Source of the DNA: Psychrobacillus psychrotolerans
GTDB taxonomy: Bacteria; Bacillota; Bacilli; Bacillales_A; Planococcaceae
Assembly: GCF_900115805.1 (NCBI RefSeq)
Contig: NZ_FOXU01000008.1
Location: forward strand, 121,981 to 185,980
Direction of reading: 5' to 3'
Length of the DNA stretch: 64,000 nt
The notes under the pieces: generated by a model
Told to the model about the DNA's origin: nothing
The model's database searches: none
What the model saw: only the letters and a program-made list of their open reading frames with translations
Made by a program: the position numbers and the translations under genes
Part shown: positions 8,421-18,369 of the stretch, piece by piece
How positions within the stretch are numbered: the first letter of the stretch is position 1
Layout: each line of letters opens with the position of its first letter

Positions 8421-9290
8421 TTGAAAAAAATGCTTGGTACTTTAATCATTCTGTTTATCTCATTTGGCTCTATCACAGTAGATGCAAAGGGAACTGAAGT
8501 CTATCTAGCACTTGGCGATTCTTTGGCAGCCGGTCAAACACCAAATCGTGCCATCGATACTGGTTATACAGACTTAATCGCACAGAAACTAACTACAACA
8601 GGACAGCTGGCTTTCTATTCAAAAGCATTAGCATTTCCAGGATATACAACAGCAGATGTTCTTGAGAGTATTCAGACAGATGAAGCGAAAGAGTTGCTGA
8701 AGAAGGCTACGTTAGTTACGATATCCGCAGGAGCAAATGATTTGCTACAAATGGTACAAGTGAATTCAACGAGTGGTTCTGTAGCATATCAACAAATTTC
8801 AGCTGATTTTGCTTTAAATAATGCGCGAAAAAATATAGCGCAGATTATTAAAGAAGTGCAAGTACTAACACCAAAAGCAAAAATTTATGTCATGGGTTAT
8901 TATTTTGCTTATCCTCATGTCAGAGAGTCGCAAAAGAGTGGTATTAAAAAAGAGTTAGACCGTTTGCAGCTTATATTAAAAAAACAATCAGAGGCAAATG
9001 GAGCAACTTATGTGTCAGTAGAAGAGTCATTTGGAGTTAATGCAACGACATTATTACCAAATCCTGCAGATGTCCATCCAACGATGGAAGGTTATCGTAT
9101 TATGGCAAATGCATTTTTTTCACAGTACAACAAGGGAATATTTGTGACCCAAAGTGAGTTGCCAGCACCGAATCCACTATCGTTTGAACAAATTCTGAAT
9201 GCTAGTAAAGAAGAAGGAAAATCTCCTGTAGCTAAGTCAGAGGGAATGGACAACTACTACTCATTAACAGAATTGAAGCCACTAATATAG
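8421..9290 (+). CDS. Secreted SGNH/GDSL hydrolase
   Basis: Predicted extracellular lipase/esterase-like enzyme. It begins with a signal peptide (KKMLGTLIILFISFGSITV, probable cleavage near DAKG), followed by block I LALGDSLAAG with nucleophile Ser, block III SAGAND, and block V DVHP with catalytic Asp and His. The C-terminal 45 residues are low in structure. AAGGAGTGAG lies 8 nt before TTG at 8421; the earlier GTG (8412) overlaps that site and is rejected. It sits 12 nt after ampS. Substrate unknown. Confidence 0.87.
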   Translation: MKKMLGTLIILFISFGSITVDAKGTEVYLALGDSLAAGQTPNRAIDTGYTDLIAQKLTTTGQLAFYSKALAFPGYTTADVLESIQTDEAKELLKKATLVTISAGANDLLQMVQVNSTSGSVAYQQISADFALNNARKNIAQIIKEVQVLTPKAKIYVMGYYFAYPHVRESQKSGIKKELDRLQLILKKQSEANGATYVSVEESFGVNATTLLPNPADVHPTMEGYRIMANAFFSQYNKGIFVTQSELPAPNPLSFEQILNASKEEGKSPVAKSEGMDNYYSLTELKPLI

Positions 9291-9410
9291 CATGTTGCTT
9301 ACCTTTCCAAATGCTTAGCTGTATTAACGCTTGGGGGAAGTTGCTTAAATAGGGGTAGAAGTTGCAAGTTTACTGATGAATGCTGCGCAAAAGCACCTCA
9401 TATACTAAAA

Positions 9411-9440
9411 AAACTGTCCCCTTATTTAGGAGGACAGTTT
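9411..9440. terminator. Bidirectional terminator
   Basis: AAAACTGTCC / GGACAGTTTT hairpin flanked by A and T runs between the SGNH hydrolase (+) and a 33-residue minus-strand gene. Between 9291 and 9410 I see only two short aagttgc repeats and no gene. Confidence 0.8.
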
Positions 9441-9441
9441 T

Positions 9442-9543
9442 TTAGCGAGTAGTTTTTTTAGATTTTAACACTTTGCGGATAATGGGATAAACAATTGGTG
9501 CAAATTTAATTGCTGTTTTAACTAAGTTTTTTACTTTCATCAT
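9442..9543 (-). CDS. Small basic amphipathic protein, 33 residues
   Basis: A short frame opens with two ATG codons 5 and 8 nt after AAGGAG. It contains KTAIKFAPIVYPIIRKVLKS and ends KKTTR: strongly cationic, with one hydrophobic stretch containing two prolines. The good ribosome site and flanking terminator support a real gene. Function unknown; candidates are a membrane-associated micro-protein or a toxin-like peptide. I recall similar small proteins in Bacillales but cannot name a family. Confidence 0.6.
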   Translation of the reverse strand: MMKVKNLVKTAIKFAPIVYPIIRKVLKSKKTTR

Positions 9544-9603
9544 AATCGCTCCTTGGCTTTCGTTATTAATAATTATGTACCCTTAAGAGCCTATAAATAA
9601 ACG

Positions 9604-9936
9604 TTATCTTAATACTTTAATGCCTTGAACAATATTCCAAACCATTACTATAACATACACAAGCATATATATACCGATTAGTATTAAAGGTCCCACTGCC
9701 ATCCAAAGGGTAGGCTGTTCATTATATCCAGTTGTAAAAGGCATAAAACTTGAAAAGATACTAATGAACAAAATTACTAATAAAACAACAGGTATGATAT
9801 GAGAGATTAAGGATTTTTTTGCATGATATTTAACCTCAGAATCCTGTGAGACAAAATAAACGATGATGGGCAATAAAAAGGGAGCAAACAAAACACTAAA
9901 ATAGGAAAGTGCTGATAAAATTCTTGGATTATCCAG
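9604..9936 (-). CDS. DUF4870-family membrane protein, CTG start
   Basis: A 110-residue protein with three hydrophobic segments and the family's N-terminal pattern DNPRILSALSYFSVLFAPFL, followed by the amphipathic segment around EVKYHAKKSLISH. Function unknown. The family alignment requires the residues upstream of the TTG at 9891, yet no ATG, GTG or TTG lies between that codon and an in-frame TGA. A CTG at 9934-9936 sits about 7 nt after GAGGTGA and gives the expected N-terminus. Confidence 0.72.
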   Translation of the reverse strand: MDNPRILSALSYFSVLFAPFLLPIIVYFVSQDSEVKYHAKKSLISHIIPVVLLVILFISIFSSFMPFTTGYNEQPTLWMAVGPLILIGIYMLVYVIVMVWNIVQGIKVLR

Positions 9937-9967
9937 TTTATATCACCTCTATTCTTTCTAATATATC

Positions 9968-11053
9968 CTACGAAATTATAATATTTTTCTCACTTTTACC
10001 TAAGGAGACTAAGATGTTTTTATAAGTTTCAGTAGAGGAAATAGATACATATTCTTTTTCACCATGCCAATCCCCACCACTTGGTCCAAACTCAATAGCG
10101 CCTGCTCCAGTTTCTGCATAAAAGCGAGCATCAGCTGCTCCATGCTGCCCAAATAACACAGCAGGTTTTCCTATAAACTGTGAAGTGACCTGAGCAATAC
10201 GTTTGATATATGGGTTAATAGCTTCAGTTGTTACTGCAGGAGCGGTAGTGTGCACTTGTATTTCACTATTGGGAAATTCTTCCGTCAACGTTTGGAGGTC
10301 TAAAAGAATACTATGCATATCTTGTCCGGGTACGTAACGAAGATCATAACTTACTATGCACTCATCGGGCACTACGTTATATCGTTCTCCTGCTTGTATT
10401 TTTGCCAAGTTTAAGGAAGGATAATCATAGAACTCATTGCTTGCTGTTAAAAAAGAAAGTTTGCGAAGCTGTTGGTCAAAAAGAAACGCTTGTTCAATTG
10501 CATTTATTCCTTCCCAAGGACGACTGCCATGACTAGATTTGCCCTTAAGTATTACATCAAACTGGATAATTCCTTTTGCCTGTAAGCCAATTTGTAGATT
10601 GGTAGGTTCTCCGCATATAACAAAGTCACCGATATATCCTTGATTGACCAAAAATTTGGATGTCTCTCCGTCTGTTTCCTCATCGGTTACGATATGTAGT
10701 TGGATTTTTTGAGCAAGATTTTCAGGTTGTTTAGATAGCTCATAAAAGGCTTGCATCATCGCTGCAACTCCCGCTTTCATATCAGCTGTTCCACGACCAT
10801 ATAAATAATCTCCCTCAATATAAGGCTGAAATTGTGAAGTTTCTCCTGGAACAACATCTACGTGACCATTCCAAATCATACATTTATCACCGTCTCCTAT
10901 TACTGCCACAAGCATCAGTTTTTCCTCATGCTTTAAGATCGTAGTAGTAATACCTCGTTCCTCTAGCCAATTCTCACAAAATAACAAAGCATTATTTGCG
11001 CCTTCCAATGTGTCACTTTTGATACGTATTAAATCTTTTAATAATGTAATCAT
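9968..11053 (-). CDS. M20-family peptidase/deacylase (ArgE/DapE-like)
   Basis: Cytoplasmic dizinc amidohydrolase of 361 residues. Signature residues: WNGHVDVVP (metal His and Asp), YGRGTADMKAG (bridging Asp), TDEETDG (catalytic Glu pair), CGEPT, and a C-terminal FGQHGAADAR metal region. A dimerisation domain occupies roughly residues 165-270. Family members deacylate N-acyl amino acids or cut small peptides; the substrate cannot be set here. AAGGGGATG precedes the ATG. Monocistronic, divergent from thiT. Confidence 0.88.
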   Translation of the reverse strand: MITLLKDLIRIKSDTLEGANNALLFCENWLEERGITTTILKHEEKLMLVAVIGDGDKCMIWNGHVDVVPGETSQFQPYIEGDYLYGRGTADMKAGVAAMMQAFYELSKQPENLAQKIQLHIVTDEETDGETSKFLVNQGYIGDFVICGEPTNLQIGLQAKGIIQFDVILKGKSSHGSRPWEGINAIEQAFLFDQQLRKLSFLTASNEFYDYPSLNLAKIQAGERYNVVPDECIVSYDLRYVPGQDMHSILLDLQTLTEEFPNSEIQVHTTAPAVTTEAINPYIKRIAQVTSQFIGKPAVLFGQHGAADARFYAETGAGAIEFGPSGGDWHGEKEYVSISSTETYKNILVSLGKSEKNIIIS

Positions 11054-11161
11054 GTAAACATCCCCTTACGCATATAGTTTTTACAAGTATAACAAAAGAA
11101 CAAAAGAAGGTTGCAATACTTTATCTATTCAGCTACAATGAACTCGAACTAAATAATTCAA

Positions 11162-11289
11162 ACCACAAGGGGCGCCGTTGATACGGCTGAGATAGTACCC
11201 TTCGAACCTGTAAGTTAATACTTGCGTAGGGATGTGGATGGAAACTGACAATCGCGCGATGTCTGGGTCTATCCCGGGGGTCGTTTTTT
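11162..11289 (+). promoter_or_regulatory. TPP riboswitch with terminator
   Basis: The thi-box consensus is plain: GGGGCGCC, GGCTGAGA, tACCCTTcGAACCTG and the closing GCGTAGGGA, with P1 formed by accaca (11162-11167) and tgtgg (near 11232). A terminator-like hairpin with an eight-T run (about 11262-11289) follows, so thiamine pyrophosphate binding should stop transcription before thiT. Confidence 0.95.
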
Positions 11290-11313
11290 TTGTGGTCAAA
11301 AAAGGGGATTGTC

Positions 11314-11895
11314 ATGAAGAATAATCGAGTATTAATATTAATGGAAATCGCTATTTTTGCAGCTTTAGGATATGTTTTAGATATGATCGGCTTTGGAATG
11401 CCGCAAGGTGGATCAGTTACATTCGTTTTAGTACCTGTTATTTTAATGGCTTTTCGTCGTGGTATTGTAGCAGGTTTAACTACTGGATTTTTAATAGGTG
11501 TATTACAAGTCGTTACAGGCCGTTTTTACGCAGCTCCCTTATCATTTGAAATAGTGATAGCACAAGTAGCAATAGATTATTTCATCGCATTTATGGTAGC
11601 TGGTTTTGCTGGTTTTCTGAGACCTGCGTTTTTACATGCATTTGAACAAAAGGATAAAATGAAAATGGTTAGAGCAGTTGTCTTGGGAACGTTCATCGCA
11701 GCTTTTCTTCGTTATTTAGCACATGTAACTTCAGGTATTCTATTCTTTGGTGAATTTGCTGGTGAGCAAAATGTTATTTTGTATTCGTTGATCTATAATT
11801 CTACTTATATGATTCCTGTATTTTTAGTAGCAGCTTTCATTTGTTCGATATTATTTGTTAAAGCTCCGCGCCTCACACTGCCGAATCTTCACTAA
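11314..11895 (+). CDS. thiT: Thiamine ECF transporter S component
   Basis: Membrane substrate-binding subunit that imports thiamine with a shared energy-coupling module not encoded here. The 193 residues contain about six hydrophobic helices; GFGMPQGGSVTFVLVPVI near helix 2 and the YSLIYNSTYMIP segment are characteristic of ThiT. AGGGGA precedes ATG at 11314; an in-frame GTG at 11290 lies inside the riboswitch terminator tail and is not preferred. The TPP riboswitch strongly supports the substrate. Confidence 0.94.
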   Translation: MKNNRVLILMEIAIFAALGYVLDMIGFGMPQGGSVTFVLVPVILMAFRRGIVAGLTTGFLIGVLQVVTGRFYAAPLSFEIVIAQVAIDYFIAFMVAGFAGFLRPAFLHAFEQKDKMKMVRAVVLGTFIAAFLRYLAHVTSGILFFGEFAGEQNVILYSLIYNSTYMIPVFLVAAFICSILFVKAPRLTLPNLH

Positions 11896-11924
11896 ATATG
11901 GTATGATTAGAATACATTTAGTGA

Positions 11925-12692
<768 letters not shown>

Positions 12693-12698
12693 AACAAA

Positions 12699-12736
12699 AC
12701 GCCTTCAAGAGTTTACTCTTTTGAAGGCGTTTTTTA
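12699..12736 (+). terminator. Terminator of map
   Basis: ACGCCTTCAA / TTGAAGGCGT hairpin followed by a T-run. Confidence 0.88.
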
Positions 12737-12779
12737 AATTAAGAATATGAATTATCCTACTACGAAGTAAGTGCTCATA

Positions 12780-12837
12780 GTAATTTTCGGCTGATGGACG
12801 GTTTCCATGGGCGTTGCCTCAGCCTCCTCGCTTAGAA
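12780..12837 (-). repeat. Degenerate fragment of the dispersed element, copy 2
   Basis: On the minus strand it reads gcgaggaggctgaggcaacg, then cccatggaaaccgtcc and agccgaaaat. This is a decayed version of the tail gaagccgagcccacggaaag / cgtccgctcggagcagaaat seen at 24250-24300. The flanking stretch (12737-12890) shows nothing else. Confidence 0.5.
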
Positions 12838-12889
12838 AACATTTATATCTAGTTATTTAAAAATACATTAACTATTTCTTAAAGTTGTA

Positions 12890-12992
12890 GGAGACAGACA
12901 GATAAATATGTTTAACGAAAAAAGAGAGGCTGTTTGTGACAACTACCACAAACAGCCTCTACTCGGTAATAATATTGTAAAATGTCTGTCCA
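12890..12992 (-). terminator. Nested hairpin element, terminator of the TspO-like gene
   Basis: A perfect 14-bp hairpin, AGAGGCTGTTTGTG / CACAAACAGCCTCT (12925-12960), is followed on the minus strand by a six-T run, a good terminator for the gene ending at 12997. It is enclosed by outer arms agacagaca (near 12893) and tgtctgtcc (near 12985), as in the element at 2694-2815. Confidence 0.7.
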
Positions 12993-12996
12993 AACC

Positions 12997-13725
12997 TTAA
13001 GGGGTTCTGGATCCTTTCTTAAGGAAAATTATCCCAACGACCAAGACGCAGCTTAGGAAAAGAGAAGCTGAGGTCAGGAGCAGTTGACTAAAGTTGTGTT
13101 GGATTGCTACCCCGACGAAAGTCCAGATAAACACAACTGACATAAGACGATCAAAATAATGATAGCGGAAGTGAAGAGCTATCGCTGTCGCAATGGTTAA
13201 GAAGATAACACCCCAAAGTGATTTTGTCATACCAAATCCACCGAATTCATAAAACGTGAGGAGATAAGATAGATTTATGAAGAAACTGATAAATGTCCAT
13301 CCTAAAAGGAAGGAAATTGGTAATCGATTTTTTCGATTTATATCATCTAAAGGATAGGTTAAATATAATTTAAACAAGCAGCTTAGTAAGACAGTGAGAA
13401 TACCAAAAGCATAACCAAACAGTTCGTAATGCCAACTGAATATATACAAAATATATAACACAGATGATGCCCCGTATAATAGAACTCGTCTAGTAGGGAT
13501 AGGATGAGAAGACTTGTAATCTTTCATCATATTCCAAATCCACCAAGCTAATGAGATGAAAATAACAATCCATATGTAAAACACATAATTTGCTGGAGTA
13601 AAAAAGACGGGAAGTCTATTGAAAATCTCGCCACTGGTTTGACCATTTATGGGAAGTAGAATAGATAGTAATTTAACGATTACAGTAGATATAAAAAATA
13701 ATATTAAAAGGATTATTTTAAACAT
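12997..13725 (-). CDS. TspO/MBR-related tryptophan-rich membrane protein
   Basis: Integral membrane protein of 242 residues with about eight hydrophobic segments. NGQTSGEIFNRLPVFFTPAN followed by YVFYIWIVIF matches the TspO-type motif (NG-tsgeis....vlftPAgYvFsIW) in the extended proteins usually labelled tryptophan-rich sensory protein. Ligand and role are unknown; porphyrins are bound by some TspO proteins. A short GGAGGCAG site precedes the ATG. Monocistronic. Confidence 0.72.
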   Translation of the reverse strand: MFKIILLILFFISTVIVKLLSILLPINGQTSGEIFNRLPVFFTPANYVFYIWIVIFISLAWWIWNMMKDYKSSHPIPTRRVLLYGASSVLYILYIFSWHYELFGYAFGILTVLLSCLFKLYLTYPLDDINRKNRLPISFLLGWTFISFFINLSYLLTFYEFGGFGMTKSLWGVIFLTIATAIALHFRYHYFDRLMSVVFIWTFVGVAIQHNFSQLLLTSASLFLSCVLVVGIIFLKKGSRTP

Positions 13726-13882
13726 TCAGCTGCCTCCTTCTATTTAATAAGTATACCTTTGATATATACCAACAACAAATTAGAATTATGAATGTTATGT
13801 GACGAAATTGGGACAATCTGTATGAGGAAAACATGATATACTAGAAATCTAATATAATTGTCAATATAGGAGGAATATTTAG

Positions 13883-15685
13883 ATGATTGAACAAACTTAT
13901 CCGGTTGTATGGGATCTTGATCGCTTTTTTGAAGGGGGTAGTAGCTCTCCATCTTTAAGAAGCCATTTGGATGAAGTAAAAGGAAAGCTAAGCAGTTTTG
14001 ACGCAAAACTCCAAGACTTTAACTCACCGACATCTATAGCAGATGTCTCCATTATTGAGCAAACAATAGAACAATTAAAAGATATCGCAACAAATTTATC
14101 TGAAGCTGGAGCAGTAATAGGTTGCTTTATGGCACAGGATACAACTGATAAGCAGGCAGCATTATTAGAAGGGGAGATAGGGTCACTTTATGCTAGATTC
14201 TCTTCTCAAATGCTCACAATTCAACAAGTGCTAAGTAAAACAGAGGAATCTGTATGGGAAGATCTACTTCAAACACCTGAGCTTTCTTCATTTGCATTTG
14301 TGTTGAATGAATGGAGAGAAGAAGCAAAAAGAATGCTTTCTGAAAAAGAGGAAGACATAATTACTAAACTTGAGGTAGATGGCTATCATTCATGGGGACA
14401 ACTTTATGATTTACTTGTAGGTGATATTCGTATTAAACTTACAATAGATGGAGAAGTAAAAGAAATGTCAGTTGGACAGGTTAATAATCTGAGTTCCCAT
14501 GAAGATGCAACGATTCGAAAAGAATCATTTGAAGCACTTGAGGCTGCTTGGACAGATAAAGAGGAGTTCTTTGCAAAAACACTGAATCATATTGCTGGCT
14601 TCCGCCTTGCAGTTTATGAAAAAAGAGGATGGAATTCTGTTTTAGAAGAACCTCTTCATATTAATCGTATGAGTGAACAAACACTAGATGCAATGTGGGG
14701 AGCTATCTCTAAAAATAAAGCTCCATTCGTAGAATACTTAAACAAAAAATCGGCAATGCTAGGCGAAAAACAAATGCATTGGTACGACTTAGAAGCACCC
14801 GTGAGTACTTCTACAGAGAAAATGGATTATCAACAAGGTGCTGAGTTTATACTAAAACATTTTAAAGAATTTGGACCAAAGTTAGAGTCATTTTCAAGAA
14901 ATGCGTTTGAAAAAGGTTGGATTGAAGCAGAGGATCGTCCAAACAAGCGTCCAGGAGGATTTTGTACAGGAATGCCTGTATCAGAGGAATCACGCATTTT
15001 CATGACGTATAGTGGGTCTATGTCCAATGTTTCTACGTTAGCTCATGAATTGGGTCATGCCTTCCATTCATATGCTTTAAGACCAGTACATTGGATGAAC
15101 CGTCAATATGCCATGGGTGTAGCGGAAACTGCATCCACATTTGCTGAAATGATAGTTGCCGATGCTGCTGTAAAGGAAGCAACAACTGATGACGAAAAAA
15201 TTGCTTTACTAGAAGATAAAATTCAACGTAGTGTAGCATTTTTTATGAATATCCATGCTAGATTCTTATTTGAAACTAGATTCTATGAGGAACGTAAAAA
15301 TGGAATAGTATCTGCTGCTCGTTTGAATGATTTAATGGTTGCAGCTCAACAGGAAGCATACGGGGATGCATTAGACACAACACATCCTCATTTCTGGGCA
15401 TCAAAACTGCATTTCTATATAACGGGAGTACCATTTTATAACTTCCCATATACATTTGGTTACTTATTCTCTTTAAGTATCTATGCTAAAGCTATAAGTG
15501 AAGGTGCGAACTTTGAAGAGAAGTACATTGCATTATTGCAAGATACGGCAGTAATGTCGGTGGAAGACTTAGCGATGAAACATTTAAATGAAGACATTAC
15601 TCAAGAAGCATTTTGGATAAAAGGAATTGATCTATGTATCCAAGATGTTAAAGAGTTTATTCAATTGACTAACGCAAAAGGGTGA
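13883..15685 (+). CDS. pepF: Oligoendopeptidase F, M3 family
   Basis: Cytoplasmic zinc peptidase that cleaves short peptides. The 600-residue protein has an N-terminal helical region and the M3 catalytic domain with HELGH in STLAHELGHAFHSYAL (about residues 386-401), the third ligand Glu in GVAETASTFAEM about 30 residues later, and the FYNFPYTFGYLFS substrate-site segment near the C-terminus. AGGAGGAA precedes the ATG. The GNAT gene starts 6 nt after its stop, so the pair is probably one transcript ending at the terminator near 16250. Confidence 0.94.
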   Translation: MIEQTYPVVWDLDRFFEGGSSSPSLRSHLDEVKGKLSSFDAKLQDFNSPTSIADVSIIEQTIEQLKDIATNLSEAGAVIGCFMAQDTTDKQAALLEGEIGSLYARFSSQMLTIQQVLSKTEESVWEDLLQTPELSSFAFVLNEWREEAKRMLSEKEEDIITKLEVDGYHSWGQLYDLLVGDIRIKLTIDGEVKEMSVGQVNNLSSHEDATIRKESFEALEAAWTDKEEFFAKTLNHIAGFRLAVYEKRGWNSVLEEPLHINRMSEQTLDAMWGAISKNKAPFVEYLNKKSAMLGEKQMHWYDLEAPVSTSTEKMDYQQGAEFILKHFKEFGPKLESFSRNAFEKGWIEAEDRPNKRPGGFCTGMPVSEESRIFMTYSGSMSNVSTLAHELGHAFHSYALRPVHWMNRQYAMGVAETASTFAEMIVADAAVKEATTDDEKIALLEDKIQRSVAFFMNIHARFLFETRFYEERKNGIVSAARLNDLMVAAQQEAYGDALDTTHPHFWASKLHFYITGVPFYNFPYTFGYLFSLSIYAKAISEGANFEEKYIALLQDTAVMSVEDLAMKHLNEDITQEAFWIKGIDLCIQDVKEFIQLTNAKG

Positions 15686-15691
15686 AGGTGT

Positions 15692-16240
15692 TTGATTTAT
15701 CTAGAAGGAGATACATGTTATTTACGAACATTAAATACGAAAGATGCACCAGCTCTAGCGGATCTGACTTATCGCAATAAGATGTATTGGTCTGTTTATG
15801 AACCGCTGCATCGGGATGATTATTATACTACTTCTGTCCAACGGGAGAAAATTCGGGAATCTCTTATGCTCTCAAAGGAAAAAAGAGAGTATAGCTTCGG
15901 GATTTTTGAACATCAGTCAGACAAAATGATTGGTAGTGTATCCTTATACAGTATTAAAAGAATGCCTTTTTCTAGTGGGCTTATCGGATATTCTATGGAC
16001 GAATCCAATATTGGAAAAGGGATTGCTTCTGAAGCGGTTCACCTTGTGAAAGTATTCGGATTTGAGCATGTCCAACTAAATCGTATTGAAGCATATGTAT
16101 CTCCAAATAACCCTGGTTCTATTAAAGTATTAGAGAAAAATGGCTTCAACCAAGAGGGATTACTACGAAAACTACTTTATATCAATGGTAAATGGCAGGA
16201 TCATTTTATCTATGCATCCTTAACAGAAGAAGATATTTAA
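15692..16240 (+). CDS. GNAT acetyltransferase, RimJ/RimL type
   Basis: Cytoplasmic N-acetyltransferase of 182 residues. The acetyl-CoA region is seen in GLIGYSMDESNIGKGIASEA, followed by NRIEAYVSPNNPGSIKVLEK and NGFNQEGLLRK, the usual RimJ-type motif order. Targets could be ribosomal-protein N-termini or small amines. Start is TTG with GGGTGA upstream. Co-transcribed with pepF. Confidence 0.87.
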   Translation: MIYLEGDTCYLRTLNTKDAPALADLTYRNKMYWSVYEPLHRDDYYTTSVQREKIRESLMLSKEKREYSFGIFEHQSDKMIGSVSLYSIKRMPFSSGLIGYSMDESNIGKGIASEAVHLVKVFGFEHVQLNRIEAYVSPNNPGSIKVLEKNGFNQEGLLRKLLYINGKWQDHFIYASLTEEDI

Positions 16241-16246
16241 CAAACT

Positions 16247-16290
16247 TAAAACCCACTTATTCATTTTTCATGAATAGGTGGGTTTTCTTT
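16247..16290 (+). terminator. Terminator of the pepF-GNAT unit
   Basis: AAACCCACTTATTCAT / ATGAATAGGTGGGTTT, a long perfect stem followed by TTCTTT; also A-rich upstream, so it may work in both directions. Confidence 0.85.
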
Positions 16291-16338
16291 AGAATTCATT
16301 ATTTTGTAAGTCTCCCTGTCGATTTCCCGGGAAATAGT

Positions 16339-16908
16339 TTATTTCTTGTCGATATTCCCATCAGTCACTAAATCTAGACGCCCGGTTTCCGGATCTATAA
16401 TTAGACCATGAACAGGGATTTCCGGAAGCATAAGCGGGTGATTACGAATCATTTCAACACTATGTAAGACACTACTTTCTACGTTAGAAAAACCTTCCAA
16501 CCATTTTTCTAAGTCCACGCCAGAATTTTTAAGCGTATCTAATACACGAGGATCTACCCCACGTGTAATCATTTTATCAATCATTTTATCGGTTTGTATA
16601 GCACTCATTCCACAATCATGATGACCAATTACATATATCTCATCGGCCTGAAGCTCATAAACAGCTACCATAAGACTACGCATGATTCCACCAAATGGAT
16701 GATTGATAATTGCGCCAGCACTTTTAACGATTTTGACATCGCCATTTTTAAAATTCATGGATTTTGGAAGCATTTCTGTGAGTCTTGTATCCATACAAGT
16801 TAAAATAACAATTCGTTTGTTTGGAAACTTTGTAGTTAAAAAAGGTTCGTAAAGTTTACTTTCTACAAAATGATCATTGTAAGTTAGAATTTCTTGTAAG
16901 CTTGGCAT
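16339..16908 (-). CDS. Beta-carbonic anhydrase, YtiB-like
   Basis: Interconverts carbon dioxide and bicarbonate in the cytoplasm. Zinc ligands are Cys38 (CMDTR, with the Asp40-Arg42 dyad), His95 and Cys98 (GHHDCGM). The 189-residue length and the short insertion pattern match the YtiB/YbcF-type bacillary enzymes. AAAGGAGGAATACG precedes the ATG. Monocistronic. Confidence 0.92.
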   Translation of the reverse strand: MPSLQEILTYNDHFVESKLYEPFLTTKFPNKRIVILTCMDTRLTEMLPKSMNFKNGDVKIVKSAGAIINHPFGGIMRSLMVAVYELQADEIYVIGHHDCGMSAIQTDKMIDKMITRGVDPRVLDTLKNSGVDLEKWLEGFSNVESSVLHSVEMIRNHPLMLPEIPVHGLIIDPETGRLDLVTDGNIDKK

Positions 16909-17006
16909 CGTATTCCTCCTTTAGGTTATAATTATATTTTATAGGAAATGAAAGATAATTGCTTTATTTAATACTTAGTACTTCCTATTCAATTTTTAAT
17001 AGTATA

Positions 17007-17056
17007 CAAAAAAGCAAAATGTTGTTCATCTGAATGAACAGTATTTTGCTTTTTCA
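17007..17056 (-). terminator. Terminator of mreBH
   Basis: A long imperfect stem, AAAAGCAAAATACTGTTCAT against ATGAACAACATTTTGCTTTT on the minus strand, with a T-run. Placed just 3' of mreBH. Confidence 0.82.
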
Positions 17057-17106
17057 TTAGGTATTTTTATATTTTAAGGCCTAGAAACCATTAAGTGAAC
17101 TTTATT

Positions 17107-18114
17107 TTATTTCGCTAGTTTTTGTTTTCGGTCTGAGACAATATAGGATTTCCCTGTCCCAATAGCAACAGATTGTAATGGCTCCGGTGCGAGGTGAACT
17201 GGAACTTCAATGACCTGAGTTAACCATTCGGAAATACCTTTTAGTAGTGCTCCACCACCAGTTAGTATTACCCCGTGATCGACGATATCTCCAGCAAGTT
17301 CAGGCGGGCAAGTTTCCAACGTAGCGCGAATTGCTTCTAAAATTGTTTCCAGTGATTCTGTTAAAACTCCTTGAACTTGAGTAGACGATAGATAAATGGT
17401 CTTTGGTAATCCACTCACTACATCTCTCCCGGTAACTTGCATTTGTTCTACTGCATGGGGAACTAAAGCATGTCCAATAGTCATCTTAATAAGCTCAGCG
17501 GTAGGCTCGCCAATTATGACATTATATTCTTTTCGGACAAAGTGAATAATCGCTTCATCCATACGATCACCAGCAGCTTTTACTGTATTAGATGCGACAA
17601 CACCACCGAAAGAAATAATACCCACTTCCGTAGTACCTCCACCAATATCCACAATCATACTTGCCACTGGTTCATCTACAGGCAGACCAGCACCGATTGC
17701 AGCTGCAACAGGTTCTTCCATTAACTGAACTTCCTTTGCTCCACTTTGTCTTACGGCATCTTGTATAGCTCTTCGTTCAACAGAGGTTGCACCAGATGGA
17801 GTACATACAACAACAGTTGGTTTTCTCAAAGAAGTGCCAAGTTTTTTTCCTGCTTTTTGCATAATAAGTTTTAATAATTGTGTTGTAATATCAAAATCGG
17901 CAATTACGCCATCTTTTAGAGGACGTATTACCTCAATAGAAGTGGGAGTCTTGCCAACCATTTTTTTTGCCTCTTCACCAAAAGCTACAATTTCACGAGT
18001 TTTAGTATTTACTGCTACTATGGTAGGTTCATCTATTAACAAGCCTTTGCTTTTTGTATAAACTAATGTATTTGCTGTGCCTAAATCTATTCCAATATGT
18101 GAGTTTGAAAACAT
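17107..18114 (-). CDS. mreBH: MreB-like actin homologue MreBH
   Basis: Membrane-associated actin-like filament protein guiding lateral cell-wall synthesis. After trimming to the ATG behind ATAGGAGGAAGAC (18114, not 18138) it has 335 residues, the length of B. subtilis MreBH. Actin-fold motifs: phosphate 1 [10 protein letters not shown], phosphate 2 [11 protein letters not shown], adenosine motif [10 protein letters not shown]. It stands alone without mreC or mreD, which also points to MreBH; Mbl cannot be fully excluded by eye. Confidence 0.88.
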   Translation of the reverse strand: MFSNSHIGIDLGTANTLVYTKSKGLLIDEPTIVAVNTKTREIVAFGEEAKKMVGKTPTSIEVIRPLKDGVIADFDITTQLLKLIMQKAGKKLGTSLRKPTVVVCTPSGATSVERRAIQDAVRQSGAKEVQLMEEPVAAAIGAGLPVDEPVASMIVDIGGGTTEVGIISFGGVVASNTVKAAGDRMDEAIIHFVRKEYNVIIGEPTAELIKMTIGHALVPHAVEQMQVTGRDVVSGLPKTIYLSSTQVQGVLTESLETILEAIRATLETCPPELAGDIVDHGVILTGGGALLKGISEWLTQVIEVPVHLAPEPLQSVAIGTGKSYIVSDRKQKLAK

Positions 18115-18329
18115 TTGTCTTCCTCCTATTCCAATCATACTAAATAAGTATAATAGATAAACAGAGGTTTGCCATTTGTCACATTATGGTATTTTACATA
18201 TATTTCATCAGATTTTAGGTCAATAGAAATAGAGAGGGACATAAAAATAAACGAATAGTATTGGTTTGTCATCTCTTTGTAATAGTTTTGTAGTTAATTT
18301 GAGAACAAAAAGAGATAACATAACATATA

Positions 18330-18360
18330 AAAAAACAACCGTCAGCTTACTCGACGGTTG
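18330..18360 (-). terminator. Terminator of the 44-residue membrane peptide
   Basis: CAACCGTC / GACGGTTG hairpin followed on the minus strand by a seven-T run. The stretch between it and mreBH (18115-18330) shows nothing gene-like. Confidence 0.82.
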
Positions 18361-18369
18361 TTTTTGGTA

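Noticed and set aside
17470..18061. Plus-strand frames within mreBH
   Set aside because: Shadow frames opposite a well-supported gene with complete actin-fold motifs.
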